Below, in pieces: positions 41,101 to 53,258 of a stretch of 64,000 nt of DNA. This DNA comes from Branchiostoma belcheri (lineage: Eukaryota > Chordata > Leptocardii > Amphioxiformes > Branchiostomatidae), in the NCBI RefSeq assembly GCF_001625305.1, contig NW_017804231.1, positions 879,763 to 943,762 on the forward strand, read 5' to 3'. The notes below the pieces were generated by a model. The model was not told the origin of the DNA. It saw only the letters and a list, made by a program, of their open reading frames with translations, and searched no databases. The position numbers and the translations under genes are program-made. The first letter of the stretch is position 1; each line of letters opens with the position of its first letter.

Positions 41101-43860
41101 AGCGGGCCTGGCTCGAGGTTCAAGATGGTTTCATTATGATAGCATTCATTTCTGACAGTCTCTTTGTAGGTACGGGCTTTTAGTTAGTCGAGGGTACGGT
41201 TTCCACATGTCTGGGTAGGGCGGTCAGTTGAGTCTACGTGCGTGGTTGTTCTTTCTCCATGGCTAATCCCTGCACTGCCACACCTGGGCACGAGAGTGAT
41301 GGCGGCAAGGTGTTCCAGGCACCCGTTATCCATGCCCAACCAGGACGGGCCGATCCGGTCGTGACCCACACCGGGAAACTTGAAGCAGCGGAGGGATCAC
41401 CGGGACACTTCTCCAGGAAGTCGGCGACCATAGCTGGGAGAGCAGGTAGATCTGGAAAGGACGTCCGGTGGCGGTGCGACGAAGGGAGGGGGAGAGACAA
41501 CACGGCACGGTGGGAGACGCGGGGGACGAGGTGCTGATGATGACGTGTTGAACTTAGGAGCAGCAGGGAAGGCTGCAGTGTAGCGACGGGTACCAGGAGC
41601 AGCAGGGAAGGCTGCAGTGTAGCGACCAGACCGAGAGCATCCAAACATGAGGAATCCCTGACGACCTGACAAACTCTGAACTCTCTATGAAACAATGTCC
41701 TCCATTTCTATTTGTAGTGTATCATATGTATTATTTGTATCCTGTTTTATTATGGAGTCCTAAATGTATATTTGCTGTATTTATATTTGTTGTTTTATAA
41801 AAACAAAACGCTGTGCGCTCGCCGGGACGGCTCGCATTTAAATAGGGGTGGGTGTAAGGGGTTGAAAATAACACATTTATGTATAATGTAATAGGCCATC
41901 GTCTTTGAAGTTTTTGTGGCCAGTGTGATAATCTGGTTATGCTAATTCGAGGCTTTGATGATAGGAACATCAAGGACATGTCGTATGGGTGCGAAATATT
42001 GTGTTGTTCCCCTTGCTAGACGACTGTCTGCATTGCAATATGTGTCCTGTCTGTGGTTTGACAATAAAAGCTGGGTGTTCGGTGGGTTGGGAGCTCGGTC
42101 AGGAGACAGTCTGAGAGAGAGACAGCTCGAGAGGAGGTTACAGAGAGAGACTGTCCCAGCCCATCGTCTCCCGTGCGTGCGTGACGGCAATTATGCCTGT
42201 GTCCTGCGTGTGTTCTTGCTAGCCCTGTAGTTAGTCTCCCTTGCAGCATCCTAAAAGAACCCGGTGAATACCACCTCGGTTACAAATATTATCACCATCA
42301 TTCGTCCGTCAGAAGGGTTAACATTATTTGGTGAAGTTATGAAGTCGTGAAACCCTTGTTGTAACATACAACACACATGACGTCTCAACAGAGCCAGATC
42401 AGGATTTGGAGGAGGTGATACAGCAGCTCCGGGCTGACATGACAGCTAAAGACCAGAAGGTCCAGGATGAAATACAACAGCTCCACAGCGTTGTGGCTAC
42501 GATGACGGCTAAAGACCAGAAGGTCCAAGAAGAGATTCAGGAGCTCCAGACCGAGATGACGGCTAAAGACCAGAAGGCCCAGGATGAAATACAACAGCTC
42601 CAGAGCGTTGTGGCAACGATGACAGCTAAAGACACCGAGATGACGGCTAAAGACCAGAAGGTCCAGGATGAAATACAACAGCTCCAGAGCGTTGTGGCAA
42701 CGATGACGGCTAAAGACACCGAGATGACGGCTAAAGACCAGAAGGCCCAGGATGAAATACAGCAGCTCCAGAGCGTTGTAGCTACGATGACGGCTAAAGA
42801 CCAAAAGGTCCAGGATGAAATACAACAGCTCCAGAGCGTTGTGGCTACGATGACAGCTAAAGACACCGAGATGACGGCTAAAGACCAGAAGGTCCAGGAT
42901 GAAATACAGCAGCTCCAAAGCGTTGTGGCTACGATGACAGCTAAAGACACCGAGATGACGGCTAAAGACCAGAAGGCCCAGGATAAAATACAACAGCTCC
43001 AGAGCGTTGTGGCTACGATGACGGCTAAAGACACCGAGATGATAGCTAAAGACCAGAAGGTCCAGGATGAAATACAACAGCTCCAGAGCGTTGTGGCTAC
43101 GATGACGGCTAAAGACCAGAAGATCCAGGCCTTGGAACAGCGACCGTACATCGAACGCTGTAAGTAATGTTAGACTTATCTTATAGACTCTAAATTTGAA
43201 GTGATCAGAGTTGAGTTGGTTAAAGGGTCATTAGTAAATAAATGTTTTAAGGATTGGTTCTGGAAATGAAAAGGCTTATTTTCATACTTTTTTGTTTTCA
43301 TGAAACTGCAATTTCTTTATGCATGGAAAAGAAAGTTTAAATTGTAACATATCCTCCATTTTACAACTCCATCTTTGTCAAGAAATGAGCAGGCTGCTCC
43401 TGTGACGTCACGTTAAGAACGTGACTCAATGAGCAGTGGATCATGCATAGGTTGCAGAAATTTGTGGCGTCCCGTCTCTGTTGAGGGATGGTTGTAATGC
43501 CATGTTTCATAAGGACTTCTACCAACACAGATGAACTTTAAACCTACGATTTCTTTCCATTATTTATTTGTTCCTCCTTTTGACTAAGGCGAGTCTGGTA
43601 GGCTGGAAATTCCATGGACCTCTTTAAGGGACGGTTATGGAAATCGCTACCGTGACCTGACCGCCACGTTCACCACGCCTTTCCGGAAAACCCCCGTGGT
43701 GACTTTTGGCTTCGTCAAGCTGGACGATGAGAGGGGTAAAAATCTCCGAGTCACAGCCGAAGTGACGTCAAAATCAATGACACGTCTGACTGTGCGAATC
43801 CTCACATGGGATGATTCTCGGCTGCACGGGGCTGCTGTCCACTGGATGGCATGTGCATGA
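38191..43860 (+). CDS. Type II membrane H-type lectin with heptad-repeat coiled-coil stalk
   Basis: Exons 38191-38407, 38573-38715, 38857-38941, 42392-43159, 43589-43860; 1485 nt in phase, 494 aa. Residues 1-95 are a cytoplasmic tail with paired tyrosine motifs (MYEQAEPV at 1-8, AYEEAEAV near 56-63) and a basic stretch. One transmembrane helix follows at about 96-117 (LAAATAVVLSLIAVGLALAC), with no signal peptide, so type II. A short linker leads to about 250 residues of heptads (MTAKDQK, VQDEIQQ, LQSVVAT) predicted to form a parallel coiled coil. The last exon is an H-type lectin domain of about 90 residues: ESGRLEIPW, YRDLTATFTTPFRKTPVVTF, KNLRVTAEVTSKSM, ILTWDDSRLH, VHWMACA, matching the snail agglutinin family that binds GalNAc as trimers. 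A cell-surface glycan receptor or adhesion molecule is inferred; the tail tyrosines suggest signalling or endocytosis. Intron 3 contains an LTR element. The domain call is strong; ligand and partners are unknown. Confidence 0.85.
39502..39933 (+). repeat. 5' long terminal repeat
   Basis: 432 bp with TG...CA ends and an internal AATAAA at 39712-39717, which could act as the element's polyadenylation signal or truncate the lectin transcript. It contains a gagagaga-rich segment. Short open frames inside are not considered genes. Confidence 0.9.
41556..41626 (+). repeat. Two-copy 32-bp tandem repeat inside the LTR element
   Basis: Copies 41556-41587 and 41595-41626 are identical (aggagcagcagggaaggctg and a further 12 bases), separated by 7 bases. 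This is the only internal repeat seen in the element's non-coding interior. Confidence 0.9.
41853..42284 (+). repeat. 3' long terminal repeat
   Basis: Same length and ends as the 5' LTR, with AATAAA at the matching offset (42063-42068). It lies 107 bases before lectin exon 4. Confidence 0.9.
42430..43135 (+). repeat. Coding minisatellite of 21-bp heptad units
   Basis: Lectin exon 4 is built from near-identical 21-base units, each encoding one coiled-coil heptad: atgacggctaaagaccagaa-type, gtccaggatgaaatacaaca-type and ctccagagcgttgtggctac-type. They are arranged in blocks of 63 or, with an added gacaccgag unit, 84 bases. Copies differ by few bases, so the array is young or homogenised and is likely to vary in length between alleles. 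Confidence 0.9.
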
Positions 43861-45246
43861 GGTGTAACCTGTCTACTTTTTGGCAGAAAAATGTCAAATG
43901 TTTCAGCTCCAGACCGAAAAATTTCAAATATTTCAGTTTTCTGAAATTGAAAAAAACTGATATTCTTTACCCGTTTTCGAGCCCCCATTCTGAAAAGGTG
44001 CGTAATCTCTCACGAAGGAAGCGAAAATCATTCCGAGATTTTGCCAGTTGGGAAACGAGATGGGGCCTTTTGGGGGGCTTTACTTCGGGTCTTTCCTGCT
44101 CTTGTTCTTGACCTTGATGCCCACCCCAACTACAATAGTATATAAATATCACGAATTTATCGGGAAAGAAACGTTTCAATCTTTTATTTGTTTGTTTTGA
44201 GACAACATTCCTAGACCGGCTTGTACCAGCGGCTGAATACGGAGTTAGTTGTCTATAACTCTACCATTTCGGTGTTATGAAAAACGTAGCGTTTAGACAA
44301 AATAAGACACGTGTACATCATTTACCTCAAACGAATTTCTGTACTCAGTTGGAATATTTTCAGTGGCATGTTAGACATTTGGCAGATTAAACTTCAGCAT
44401 GTGTAATTTGAGCTACAGTTTACATAGTGCTTCAACTTGATCCTGTAGTAACATGTACCTCTGTCAACATTCATTTCTTACTAACGTAAATTTTACTCCG
44501 GTCATGTAGCTTTACCAAAATATTTCTAGCTGTAAAAATATTATTAGTACTGTAAGTGCACATTACATTGATTATTCATTTGACAATAAGCAACATACAT
44601 TATACAAGAAGCACATAGTAAACAGTATAAACTCGATTTGTTACTACATGTACATGTATTTGTATTTCATAATCGATATCCATCTAAGCCACTGGCAGTT
44701 TGAATGGTTAAATGTTTTCTATCTTCTCAGCTGTAAAATGATATTCATGCTGTTTACATTTGAATGAAATCAGATTACATGTATTTACAACTTGTTATGA
44801 ATATTTTTCCTGTATTATTAAGCTTAAGTACGTAACAAGATGTTTTGGTCATCTTTAAGTTTCACCTCCACAATGTATCCTAGAATTATCTGTAAAAATT
44901 TGTAATTCTTAAACCCGTACAATATGCTCCCTTAATTTTTGATAATATTTTCAGAAATCTTTATTATTGTATGCTATATACCATTTTACTATATGTCATT
45001 GTACACTATGTACCAAGTACAAACGTTAAAGTGAAAGAAACACCTTCTGCATCAAGGTTAATACCACAAAGGCTCAATAAATGTTACATAAGACTAAATC
45101 AATTTGTTATTATGATTAAGTATATCAAAAGTTATTATACCATACTATTCCATACACCACGCTAGCTAATAAACATTACCACTTAGGTAATGTTCTCCCA
45201 TTAACAAGGCACAAATTAAGCATGATTTTAGACTGTTAATGTTCAT
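43861..45246. other. Convergent 3' region between the lectin gene and ZNFX1-like B
   Basis: No coding sequence is seen. AATAAA on the plus strand near 45075 and 45164 and on the minus strand at 44960-44965 are candidate transcript ends; the choice is not resolved. About 44570-44765 resembles 28205-28400 downstream of ZNFX1-like A, marking the right-hand copy of the duplicated 3' flank. Confidence 0.5.
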
Positions 45247-48200
45247 CTAGTCGAATTCCACGTCGTGGTCCTCCAGCTTTGCCGGATCGGTTCGGACTTG
45301 GGCGCGTGTCTCGCTCCGTCCATCGCCGGTGCCAAGCCGCTGTCTGACCGACGCCTGCTGTAGCAGCATCCTCCTTCGCAGAGTGGCGGAACTCCTGTCG
45401 AGAACAGATATAAAAAAGATGGGTTTAAATTGAATTCACGGCATACACGTTATAAAACGCATAAGTCGTTGTGAAGTTTACACAAAATATACAAGTAGAT
45501 ACGTATTGGAACCAAACGCGTTTTGGCTTGCAGCACCATTTATTAAATATCGTTAACGTAACCTTGTCGTTGTAACCTCACGATACACATACTTGTAACA
45601 AACATATACACACATTGCTCCGGCATCCTCCAATACAGAGCCTTGCGGGGTCTGTTCCTGGATCTTTTCCAGATCCTGCTTCACCAGCTTCTCTGTGTCT
45701 TCAGTGAAAGGTTCGAACCTAGTCAGCCTGTTCTCCACACTGTCGAGGTTCGCCTGGGCCATTTCGTTCAGGCTGGTTTGTGTCCTCCTGATTCGCTTCT
45801 GAAGGAGGCGGAGCTTCAGGAGAAACTTCAGTCGGGTCACCTCCCGTCCAAACTCCTCCCACTCCTGTTAATAGAAATAACGTGTCATGTGTGAATGTTT
45901 TGAGTTAGCTAATATAGGCAGAAGCAGTGGAACGCCAAATTAGCTTTATACATGTATAGCCAAGTGCAGTACATGTAATTCTGGCCTTACCTGTTCACTG
46001 ACATGATCCGTCCAGCGAAGCAGCCACTTCTTTAGTTCATCGATTTCCCGTTTCAATTCCGGGATGTGGTGCTTGTCAAAGGAAGATAGGCTCACCATAT
46101 CTTTCTTGCGTCTTGCAATTTTCTTCAGGAAAAAGACCTTCTTTTCAAACATGGCCACCTGCTCTGGTGAAGACAGACGACAGCTTGTCACTTGCTTATG
46201 GAGATCAATCACGGTTGCGTGGCAACGATATTTCAGGTCGACATCACTTTCGAGCGCCTCCAACAACTTTTTGGTAGTAGCTTCTCTCCGTTCCTCTGGA
46301 ACGTACCGCTTCCTCTTGACTTTCTCGATCATTACCAGGATACTCTTGATGGCTTTCCCATAGCGTGGGGTGCTTCGTACTGGTGTCTTGCATTTCGGGC
46401 AGGGCTTGAGTTGGATGTTTCTGTCGATGGTGTCCATCCACTGGTCCAGTCCGTTGACCTCTAGCACGTGGCCGCAATCCCGCAGCTGCGCGAATCGGGC
46501 GCCAGGCTCATCTTCGGTGCCGAAAAAGATCTTTGTCAACTCTTTACGATCGCAAGCGCCGCACTTGTTCGGGCATGGTTCCCCGCACATACCGATGCAT
46601 GGCTGGTCTTTCTTACACTTGCGGCAGCGTCGGGTCTTCCGGCAGGGTTTGTTGCACCGAGGACGATCGCAGGGCTCACCACAGGGCTTGTTACACTTGT
46701 GATGTTTGCATCTCCACTCACAGGGCTCCTGGCACGGTACGCATGGCTTCCCGCATTTATGCTGGCAGCGGCTGTGGGGGCAGGAGTTTTGGCATGGACT
46801 GCTGCACGGAGGACAATCCTGAGTACACGATCCTTTGCACTGGTGGGAGCATTCAAGCACACGGTTGCACTGTCGCATGCACTGGCGGTGCAACCTTCCT
46901 TGCTTGCAAAGACGGCATGTACCAGCACAAGGGTGGCCGCACTTCAGCAACTGTGGACACGGAGCGTCACAGACCAGGTCTTTAGCCGAACAGGCCGCCT
47001 GGACTGTGTGGCCACAGGTGAGCTGATGTGTTACCACTTCCATGCAGGATGTGGTGCACTCCTGGCCGCACGTGTTCTTGCATGCGTGGTTACAGGGAAG
47101 GGCCTTCTCACACGGTATCTGGCATATGAATGAGCTCGGAGATGTAGAGCATGGGACCATCTGTTTGTGTTGACATTTGGGGATGGTCTTTTCCAAAAGC
47201 ACCTGGCAGGAGCCACAGATCTCGTAACAGAACTTGGGACACTTGTGGTCGAGGTCACATAAGACATTCTTACAAGGCTTCTTACACTTGTACTCTCTGT
47301 GCTCAGGGTCCATTGGGTGACAAGCGCTTGCGCAGACATGGCCACACAACAACCTGTATATTAAAGACAAACGGGGGGTATTTGTTTTTGGATCGTATAT
47401 GAAAACTTGTGCTGTTCTGTTGTTGTCATCTATTTCACATCCTACATGAACAGATATCAATAATATTATTTAGGATATCACTGAGTAGATTTTTCCAGTT
47501 AACCCTAAAACCTGGTTGTAAACCACGGTTTAAGTATAGCTATGACAATTTTATTGTTTATCTACAACTCTGTTTACCTGAATTCACAAGGCCGCATACA
47601 GCCACCCTCTGGTGCCTTTTCAAAGTCTTTCTCAGTGACCGCCATGATGCTGGTGTCGGGGTGGTTTTGACAACACAGCGCAAGGTGCGTACCCACACAG
47701 CCTTGCTCCCGCAGCTCTTGAATGATCTAGAGAAAATCAACAAGCCCTTGTTGTAGAAGCTATTAAGCAACGTGTCAAAACAAACACAATTCAAGAGTTT
47801 AACAACAAATTTTCTACATTACCTTGCTCCACAATGTGTTAGTCCGGGACAACATTGTCAGGTTGCCGATGGCGTAGAAACCTTTCTTCGCTCGAGACAA
47901 TGCAACACAGACACGGTTTTCAACCTAAGCAGAGAAATACAAAATGATATCAAAATGTCAACGAGGCGAAAGCATGCAATGTGTTCACGTCCTAAATGGT
48001 GTCTCATGGCAACACGTACGTTATGTCAAGCACGCAAGCTGAATATCAAAGAACGGACAAAGAACAGTACATTACAGTATCATGCATTTATTTACCTTGA
48101 GGAATCCCACGTTGCCCTCGTCATTGCTCCTCACCAGTGACAGCAGGATGATGTCGTTCTCCTCTCCCTGAAAGTTGTCCACGGCGCAGATACGAACACC

Positions 48201-51200
48201 CTCAAAGACCTGCCGCGGCATGACTTTCCTGAAGTTGAAGAGTTGACCCGTGTAGGTGGTGAGGATGGTGATTTGGGACGGCCTGTATCCTTGCTGAAGC
48301 AGGTAGCGGCAGAAGGCGGCTAAGAATTGCGCCTCGTGCGTGTTGGACCGGCTTTTTGTGTCGCTGTCGTGCGCCTCCCAGTAGCTGTGATCCACAAAGA
48401 ACATGTTGGACGAGACGCCCTTGATGTTGTCGAAGTTGAGCACCGATTCGTGGTTGTCCAGCGACTCGTAGATGTGCGGCGTCAGGAGCCGAGCGAACTC
48501 TGGCCGCATGCGATGCTGAGACTGAAGCCGCTGACACTGCATGTCATTCTTCACCATCCGCTCGAACAGGGAGATGTCCATGTTGTATTTCTTCGCCAGT
48601 TGGTAGACGGTTGGGTTGGGGCGGAGCTGTTGGTGATCCCCGATCAGGATGAGGTGTTGGCACTGCTGAGACAGCGTTGTGACGATGTGGGCCTCCAGAA
48701 CTTCTGCTGCCTCCTCTACAACTATGATGGCAGGCTTGATGTCTTGCAGAACCGATTGGTATTTGGCAGCACCAGTCGTGGTCATTCCAATGACGGTTGC
48801 TTTTTTCATAATCTCGCTCTCTTCTTGCCTCTGGAACTCCATGTGACGTTTAGCCGCACGATCGTAGCTTCGTTCATGTTTCCTGATAGACTTCTTCTTT
48901 TCGGCACAGTACTTGGCCACCCAGTGACGATAGAGTCGCCATCGGTCGAGTAGCTGCAGCGTCCAGACGTTTCGCACGTTGCTAGCTTCAGTGTCGGTCA
49001 TCATGTCCGTCTTGCTGAGCTCGCGCTTTATCTTCTGTTTCTTCTTCTTCGCACTGGTATGTACTTGCCACTGACCGCGTTGCTTGGCCTGATCCTCTTC
49101 ATGCTGTAGTGCCTCAATATCAATCGCGAGGTCAAGATGGACGTCTGCACTGACGACTTCCCTCTTGGCTTTCTCTCTTTTGTCATGAACGTTGTCAAGG
49201 AGGCGCTGGTCCTGCAAGAAGTCGGCTTCTCCCATCACATCAATTCCTTCTTCTTCATCCTCGTCTCCTGTTTCTTGTTCTTCTTCTTTCTCCTCCTTTT
49301 GGTTCTGGTTGCCCCCTCCGGGCAATATGAAGACGTTTCCTCTGAGACCAAGCCACTGTAGGATTACAGAGCCCCTTTTCCCTACACTGACCCACCCATA
49401 GTCGTTGGTTACGAGTCGCATGCTCATCAACGATTCTCTGTGCTTGTCATCCATCAAGTGCATTAGCGCATACTCATGAAGGGATCCCCTTTGCGTGGAC
49501 CTCATCTGTGCTACAGCCATATCCATGGCTGCTTCGAGATGTTTCATCTCCTCCCTTGTCCCAATACTGCCTTCATGAATATATCGAGGGACGTCTTTTG
49601 ACGCCCTATGCCTGAACCGGATGTTGTTTAGTTGGAACTTCTCCATCTTTTCACTCTGACTTCGGCTTCCGACTCTCACAATGCCTGTTTGATAGAACTC
49701 AGAAATGCCTTCTAGGAACTGATCCAGGGCATGGTTTGTGTAACAAACCACAAGGATGGGCCTGGTTGGGCTGTTCTGCAGATCTTGATCCGTCAGCCAC
49801 ACGCTCTTGTTCTTCAGCAGAGCTTGAACGATCTTGAGCCCGATGTAAGTTTTCCCAGTTCCCGGTGGGCCCTGGATGACAGAGAACTCTTTCGTCAGTG
49901 CCATCTTCACGGCTTGGTATTGGGAGTCGTCAAGATGCAGAGCATCAGCAGAAGGCCACATATCCTCTCGTAGAATGGAAACTGCCCGGGCGTTAGCGAC
50001 CTGTGGATTGTTGCCGTCGTATACATCAACGACCTCCTCCTCTTCGTCTGAGTCATCTGATTCTTCAAGATCGGGGTCTACCAATTGGCCGAACCTTGGC
50101 CTTACACGACGCCTCACACGACGCCTCACTCTCTCTTGCCTTGGGGCCTCAACGAGAGCTCTGAGGTCGTAGTGGACATCCCCGAACCTCCCTCGTAGAT
50201 AGGCTGGTGGATTTACGCCGTTGGCACAGTGACAGTCCACGATGTACTTGGTGAACGGCATTGTGTTCTGTCGAACCTCTTGAAGACCCTTCAGGACGTG
50301 TCGGTAGGCCTCGAAGTAGGCAGATGTCTCTACCATGATGAACGTCTCAGTGGGGCTGATGGCCGATGCGGCTTCGAGGTTCTGCTCGAAACGAATCATC
50401 ACGCATCCTCGTTCGAGCTCTTTCGCATCGCTTTCTGCGACCGTCGCGAAGAACATGGTCTTGAACTCGTCCTTGGAGAGGCAGAGGAGGGAGCCAAAAA
50501 TGAGGCGCTTTGTGGAGCGCCAGCGAACCCATCGGAGTCTTGCAGCGTCGAACTGGATCCTGTAGACGATCCCACTGTTCGTGCAGATGGGGTGAACCAC
50601 GTGGACGTCATGGTAGACACGGATGTCTTGGAGCCTGCGGTCATGGCCCAATTCCTGTCGGCGCATGTCCAGGAACTCGGAAATACCCTCTCGTAGTGGC
50701 CGTACGAAGTCCTCTCGCAGCAGCCTGAACTGGACGTCCAGATACGTGTCCACGTCAGGGTAGCGGCCACGGACGATGTTGGGGCGAAGAAACGGTTCCT
50801 TGTCAGTGTGGATGTCTTCGAAAGTCGGGATGACCGACAGTTCCCTGAAGTCGTCTGGAGGCGCCTCGAGCTGAAGTTGTCGGTCCAGGCGCGTGGCAAG
50901 TGTTCCGTCGTCGTCTTTCAAAACTGCTCCCTTGCGCTTGATGTCAAAAATGGCGTCCTTGCGCGATTCAACCTCCGCCAACTTTGTTTCTATGTCGTCG
51001 TCCACAGCAGTGCTTGAGGCTCTTAGAGCGTTAATGGTAGTTCTCAACACTGCCAGGGGCGCGACTACCTGTATGAATATTACTATAGCTTTATTTTTAC
51101 AGAGGATTATAAGGAATGCATGTGACTCAGCCATTATTGTCTTCGTCACAAGGTTATGTGTTTAGGTACACCAAATATATGGGTTGCTGAGTTTGTAATC

Positions 51201-52935
51201 GGTTGTGGTGCATGCATCTTTATGATATTTGGTATGTAGGATGAGGTTGGAAAAAGGAAGGTCAAGATCAATTTTGGGTACTCTAGCTGTTTTTTAAGGT
51301 ACTGCTTTGCTTCACATACCAGCAAAATAAAAGTCAAACTATATACAACAGCACATTTCATACATGACGACTGTTTAAAGTCATCGTCCTCTTGTTACCA
51401 TTTCTTTGCCACTTAGAAATTACTGGTATGGTGTATATGGTTTTTAATCACAAATTTTAGGCTCTTAGCATATGACATATGGCATGTGACTATGAAGCAT
51501 ATCAATGCATACGTATCCGAAAAAAAGGCACCTGTACGTAAGAACTGGGAGACCGGTCCAGGAGCTCACGGAACAATCTAAGGGCATGTTTGATGGGTTC
51601 TCCGAAATGAAGCTGGCGGTCGTCGGACGTATCCGTCGGCATTGCGGCGAAGTACGTGGTGAGAACCCGGGCCAGGAACTCCGAGTTACGGACCATCACC
51701 ATCAGTTTCATCGTGTTCTCTGAGAAATACAGCTTAGAGTGAGGACGTCTCATCGGAAAATCATGTTGCTTGGGAGAAAGGAAAGAAAGTCAGTATCGTT
51801 TTAGCAACGATACTAAAAAGCCCTTCACTGATTTGCTGTGACCAGTTTATTTAGTAACATCGCACGGAAAAACGTAGGTACTATAGATATGGTACTAGAA
51901 CATAAGAAAAAGAACATTTAGTTACTCGTGACAATCAATGGCAAAAGCATTATGGCTGAGCTGTAATAGGGTATTTATAATTAATAAGACATTGTGAATT
52001 TCTCATACCAGGAGAGGAAGAACAGTCACATGCCCGAGCGAGAACGCGGAGTAGTAGTGCCACCAGGTCTTTTCTGATGGAGGTCTCGTCTAGCAGTTCT
52101 TTACATCCGCTGGTCCGCTCCACTAACGTCAGAACGACCTGTAAAATGTGTTGAATAATTCTTACTGTATGGGTGACGAGAACATGGAGAAGATATCTAA
52201 CATTAAATCTTACCCCTACAGAACTGCTATATTATATAAAAAAACTTAAGCTTATCATGCTTTATGTACCCATAAAGCAAGAGTTCTCGTTATCTTTAGG
52301 TACATAATCCACTTGTTCCATAGGCGGTTTAAACCTTCATATTGTAGATTTTCCACGTATTTCTGAAGCCCTTGGCAACAGCTTGACTTGTGGGACAGCC
52401 CTGGCTGTTAACCAATAAACAACTATGAATAAATAAATTTCTAGTGCCCACCACTTTCGGGTCCTTCTCACACAGTTCCTGCAGCTTCCAGCTCTCCATA
52501 GGCCTGATGATCCTGTCCCGCCGTCTGGCGGAGCTGCCATTGGTTGGCCCCTGTCCAGCCCTGTTAGACACACACAAATGAGGTAATCAGAGATGGCAAA
52601 CTTCACACCCTTACCCTCGCTGTTTTGCTATACCCTTCCAGTGTCAAAGACCAAAATAACAGTACTGAGAACGCTGCATTGTGTAATATGTTGGGAAACA
52701 GACGCAAACGTCAAACACAAACACACACAAACACACATGTACAAACACACACACACACACATACACACACATACATACAAACACATACAAAGAAACACAC
52801 AAACACTCACCATGTCCTGTTGCATTGTCCGCCATCTCCTCTGCCCCTCCCTCCACCACGCTGTCCACCCCTCCCACTAAAGTTGCCGCGTCCACGACCA
52901 CGCCCCCGGTAGCCAAATCCCCTTCCTCTCTCCAT
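45247..52935 (-). CDS. ZNFX1: ZNFX1-like RNA helicase B (full length): RGG tail, N-terminal helical region, SF1 helicase, NFX1 zinc fingers
   Basis: Exons: 52935-52811, 52560-52452, 52138-52009, 51719-51532, 51068-48096, 47924-47823, 47726-47578, 47353-45991, 45864-45614, 45394-45247; 5538 nt, all phases agree, 1845 aa (human ZNFX1 is about 1.9 kb codons long). Residues 1-40 are Arg/Gly-rich (RGRGRGRGNFSGRGGQRGG). Exons 2-4 give a helical, armadillo-like region (RPMESWKLQELCEKDPK; LLDETSIRKDLVALLLRVLA; ALRLFRELLDRS). The SF1 helicase has Walker A GPPGTGKT near residue 583, IIVVEEAAEVLEAHI, LILIGDHQQLRP, QSQHRMRPEFARLL, FQGEENDIILLSLVRSNDEG and VCVALSRAKKGFYAIGN. A long Cys-rich region holds NFX1-type fingers (LTCGHTVQAAC, LKCGHPCAGTC, LECSHQCKGSC), then a Leu/Arg-rich C-terminal helix and a 49-residue end exon (ending EDHDVEFD). 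The last two junctions are the least certain. An Arg-Val repeat (VRRRVRRRVR) precedes the helicase. Expected role: cytoplasmic RNA binding in antiviral or small-RNA pathways. Confidence 0.92.
52708..52806. repeat. CA-rich microsatellite
   Basis: Irregular (ca)n with acaaacac and atacac interruptions, in intron 1 of ZNFX1-like B right after exon 1's donor side. It explains the short open frames seen here. Confidence 0.9.
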
Positions 52936-53209
52936 AGGTGAGGGCTGACTTGAGCGTGCTTATTTCTGCTAGGAAAATAAGATTGTCGCATTCTAGCTTG
53001 CTATTTAACGCAATGGAAAGTCTTTTAATTACTTGCACTAGCACTACGCAGAACGTACTGCACCTGCGTACCCCCCCCCCCCACGTTTCCACATTTCAAC
53101 ACGTTTAACATTTAGCCAGCTTAAATGAACCTTATGGTCCAGTAAACAACAATGGCGTGCCTGGTAGTATCATTGAAATAATCAAGGCACGCCCATTGGA
53201 ACGTGACGT

Positions 53210-53258
53210 GTCCGTCAACAGAAACTGGGCTCCCTTCCAAGTTTTACCCCTCCCCCTT
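53210..53258 (+). repeat. Left arm of a long-range inverted repeat
   Basis: Contains gtcaacagaaactgggctcc then cttccaagtttta; the reverse complement with few changes occurs at 57467-57518. In both places it lies in what would be the first intron of the adjacent ZNFX1-like gene. Confidence 0.75.

Larger units (their letters stand above)
39502..42284 (+). mobile_element. Non-autonomous LTR retrotransposon in the lectin intron
   Basis: Two 432-bp direct repeats (39502-39933 and 41853-42284) start tgtaagg and end ggttaca, so they have TG...CA termini. They are flanked by the 4-base target duplication aata (39498-39501 and 42285-42288). Right after the first is tttggcgacgaggatggg, a primer-binding-site-like start often seen in metazoan Gypsy-type elements; just before the second is a purine-rich aggggtggg tract. 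The 1919-bp interior has no gag or pol reading frame longer than about 120 codons, so it cannot move by itself. It contains a short tandem repeat and many potential stem-loops. The three longest frames of one LTR are repeated unchanged in the other, pointing to recent insertion. It lies in the same orientation as the host gene. Confidence 0.9.

Noticed and set aside
39604-42249. Duplicate short frames (91, 82 and 77 codons) in both LTRs
   Set aside because: They are identical because the LTRs are identical; composition is not protein-like and they cross the presumed transcription and polyadenylation signals.
42385-43077. 230-codon minus-strand frame of repeated LYFILDLLVFSRH-type units
   Set aside because: Antisense reading of the heptad minisatellite; the repeat makes all frames open. 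The plus-strand frame splices into a transmembrane and lectin protein.
46468-47133. 221-codon plus-strand frame
   Set aside because: Antisense to the zinc-finger exon of ZNFX1-like B, as at A.
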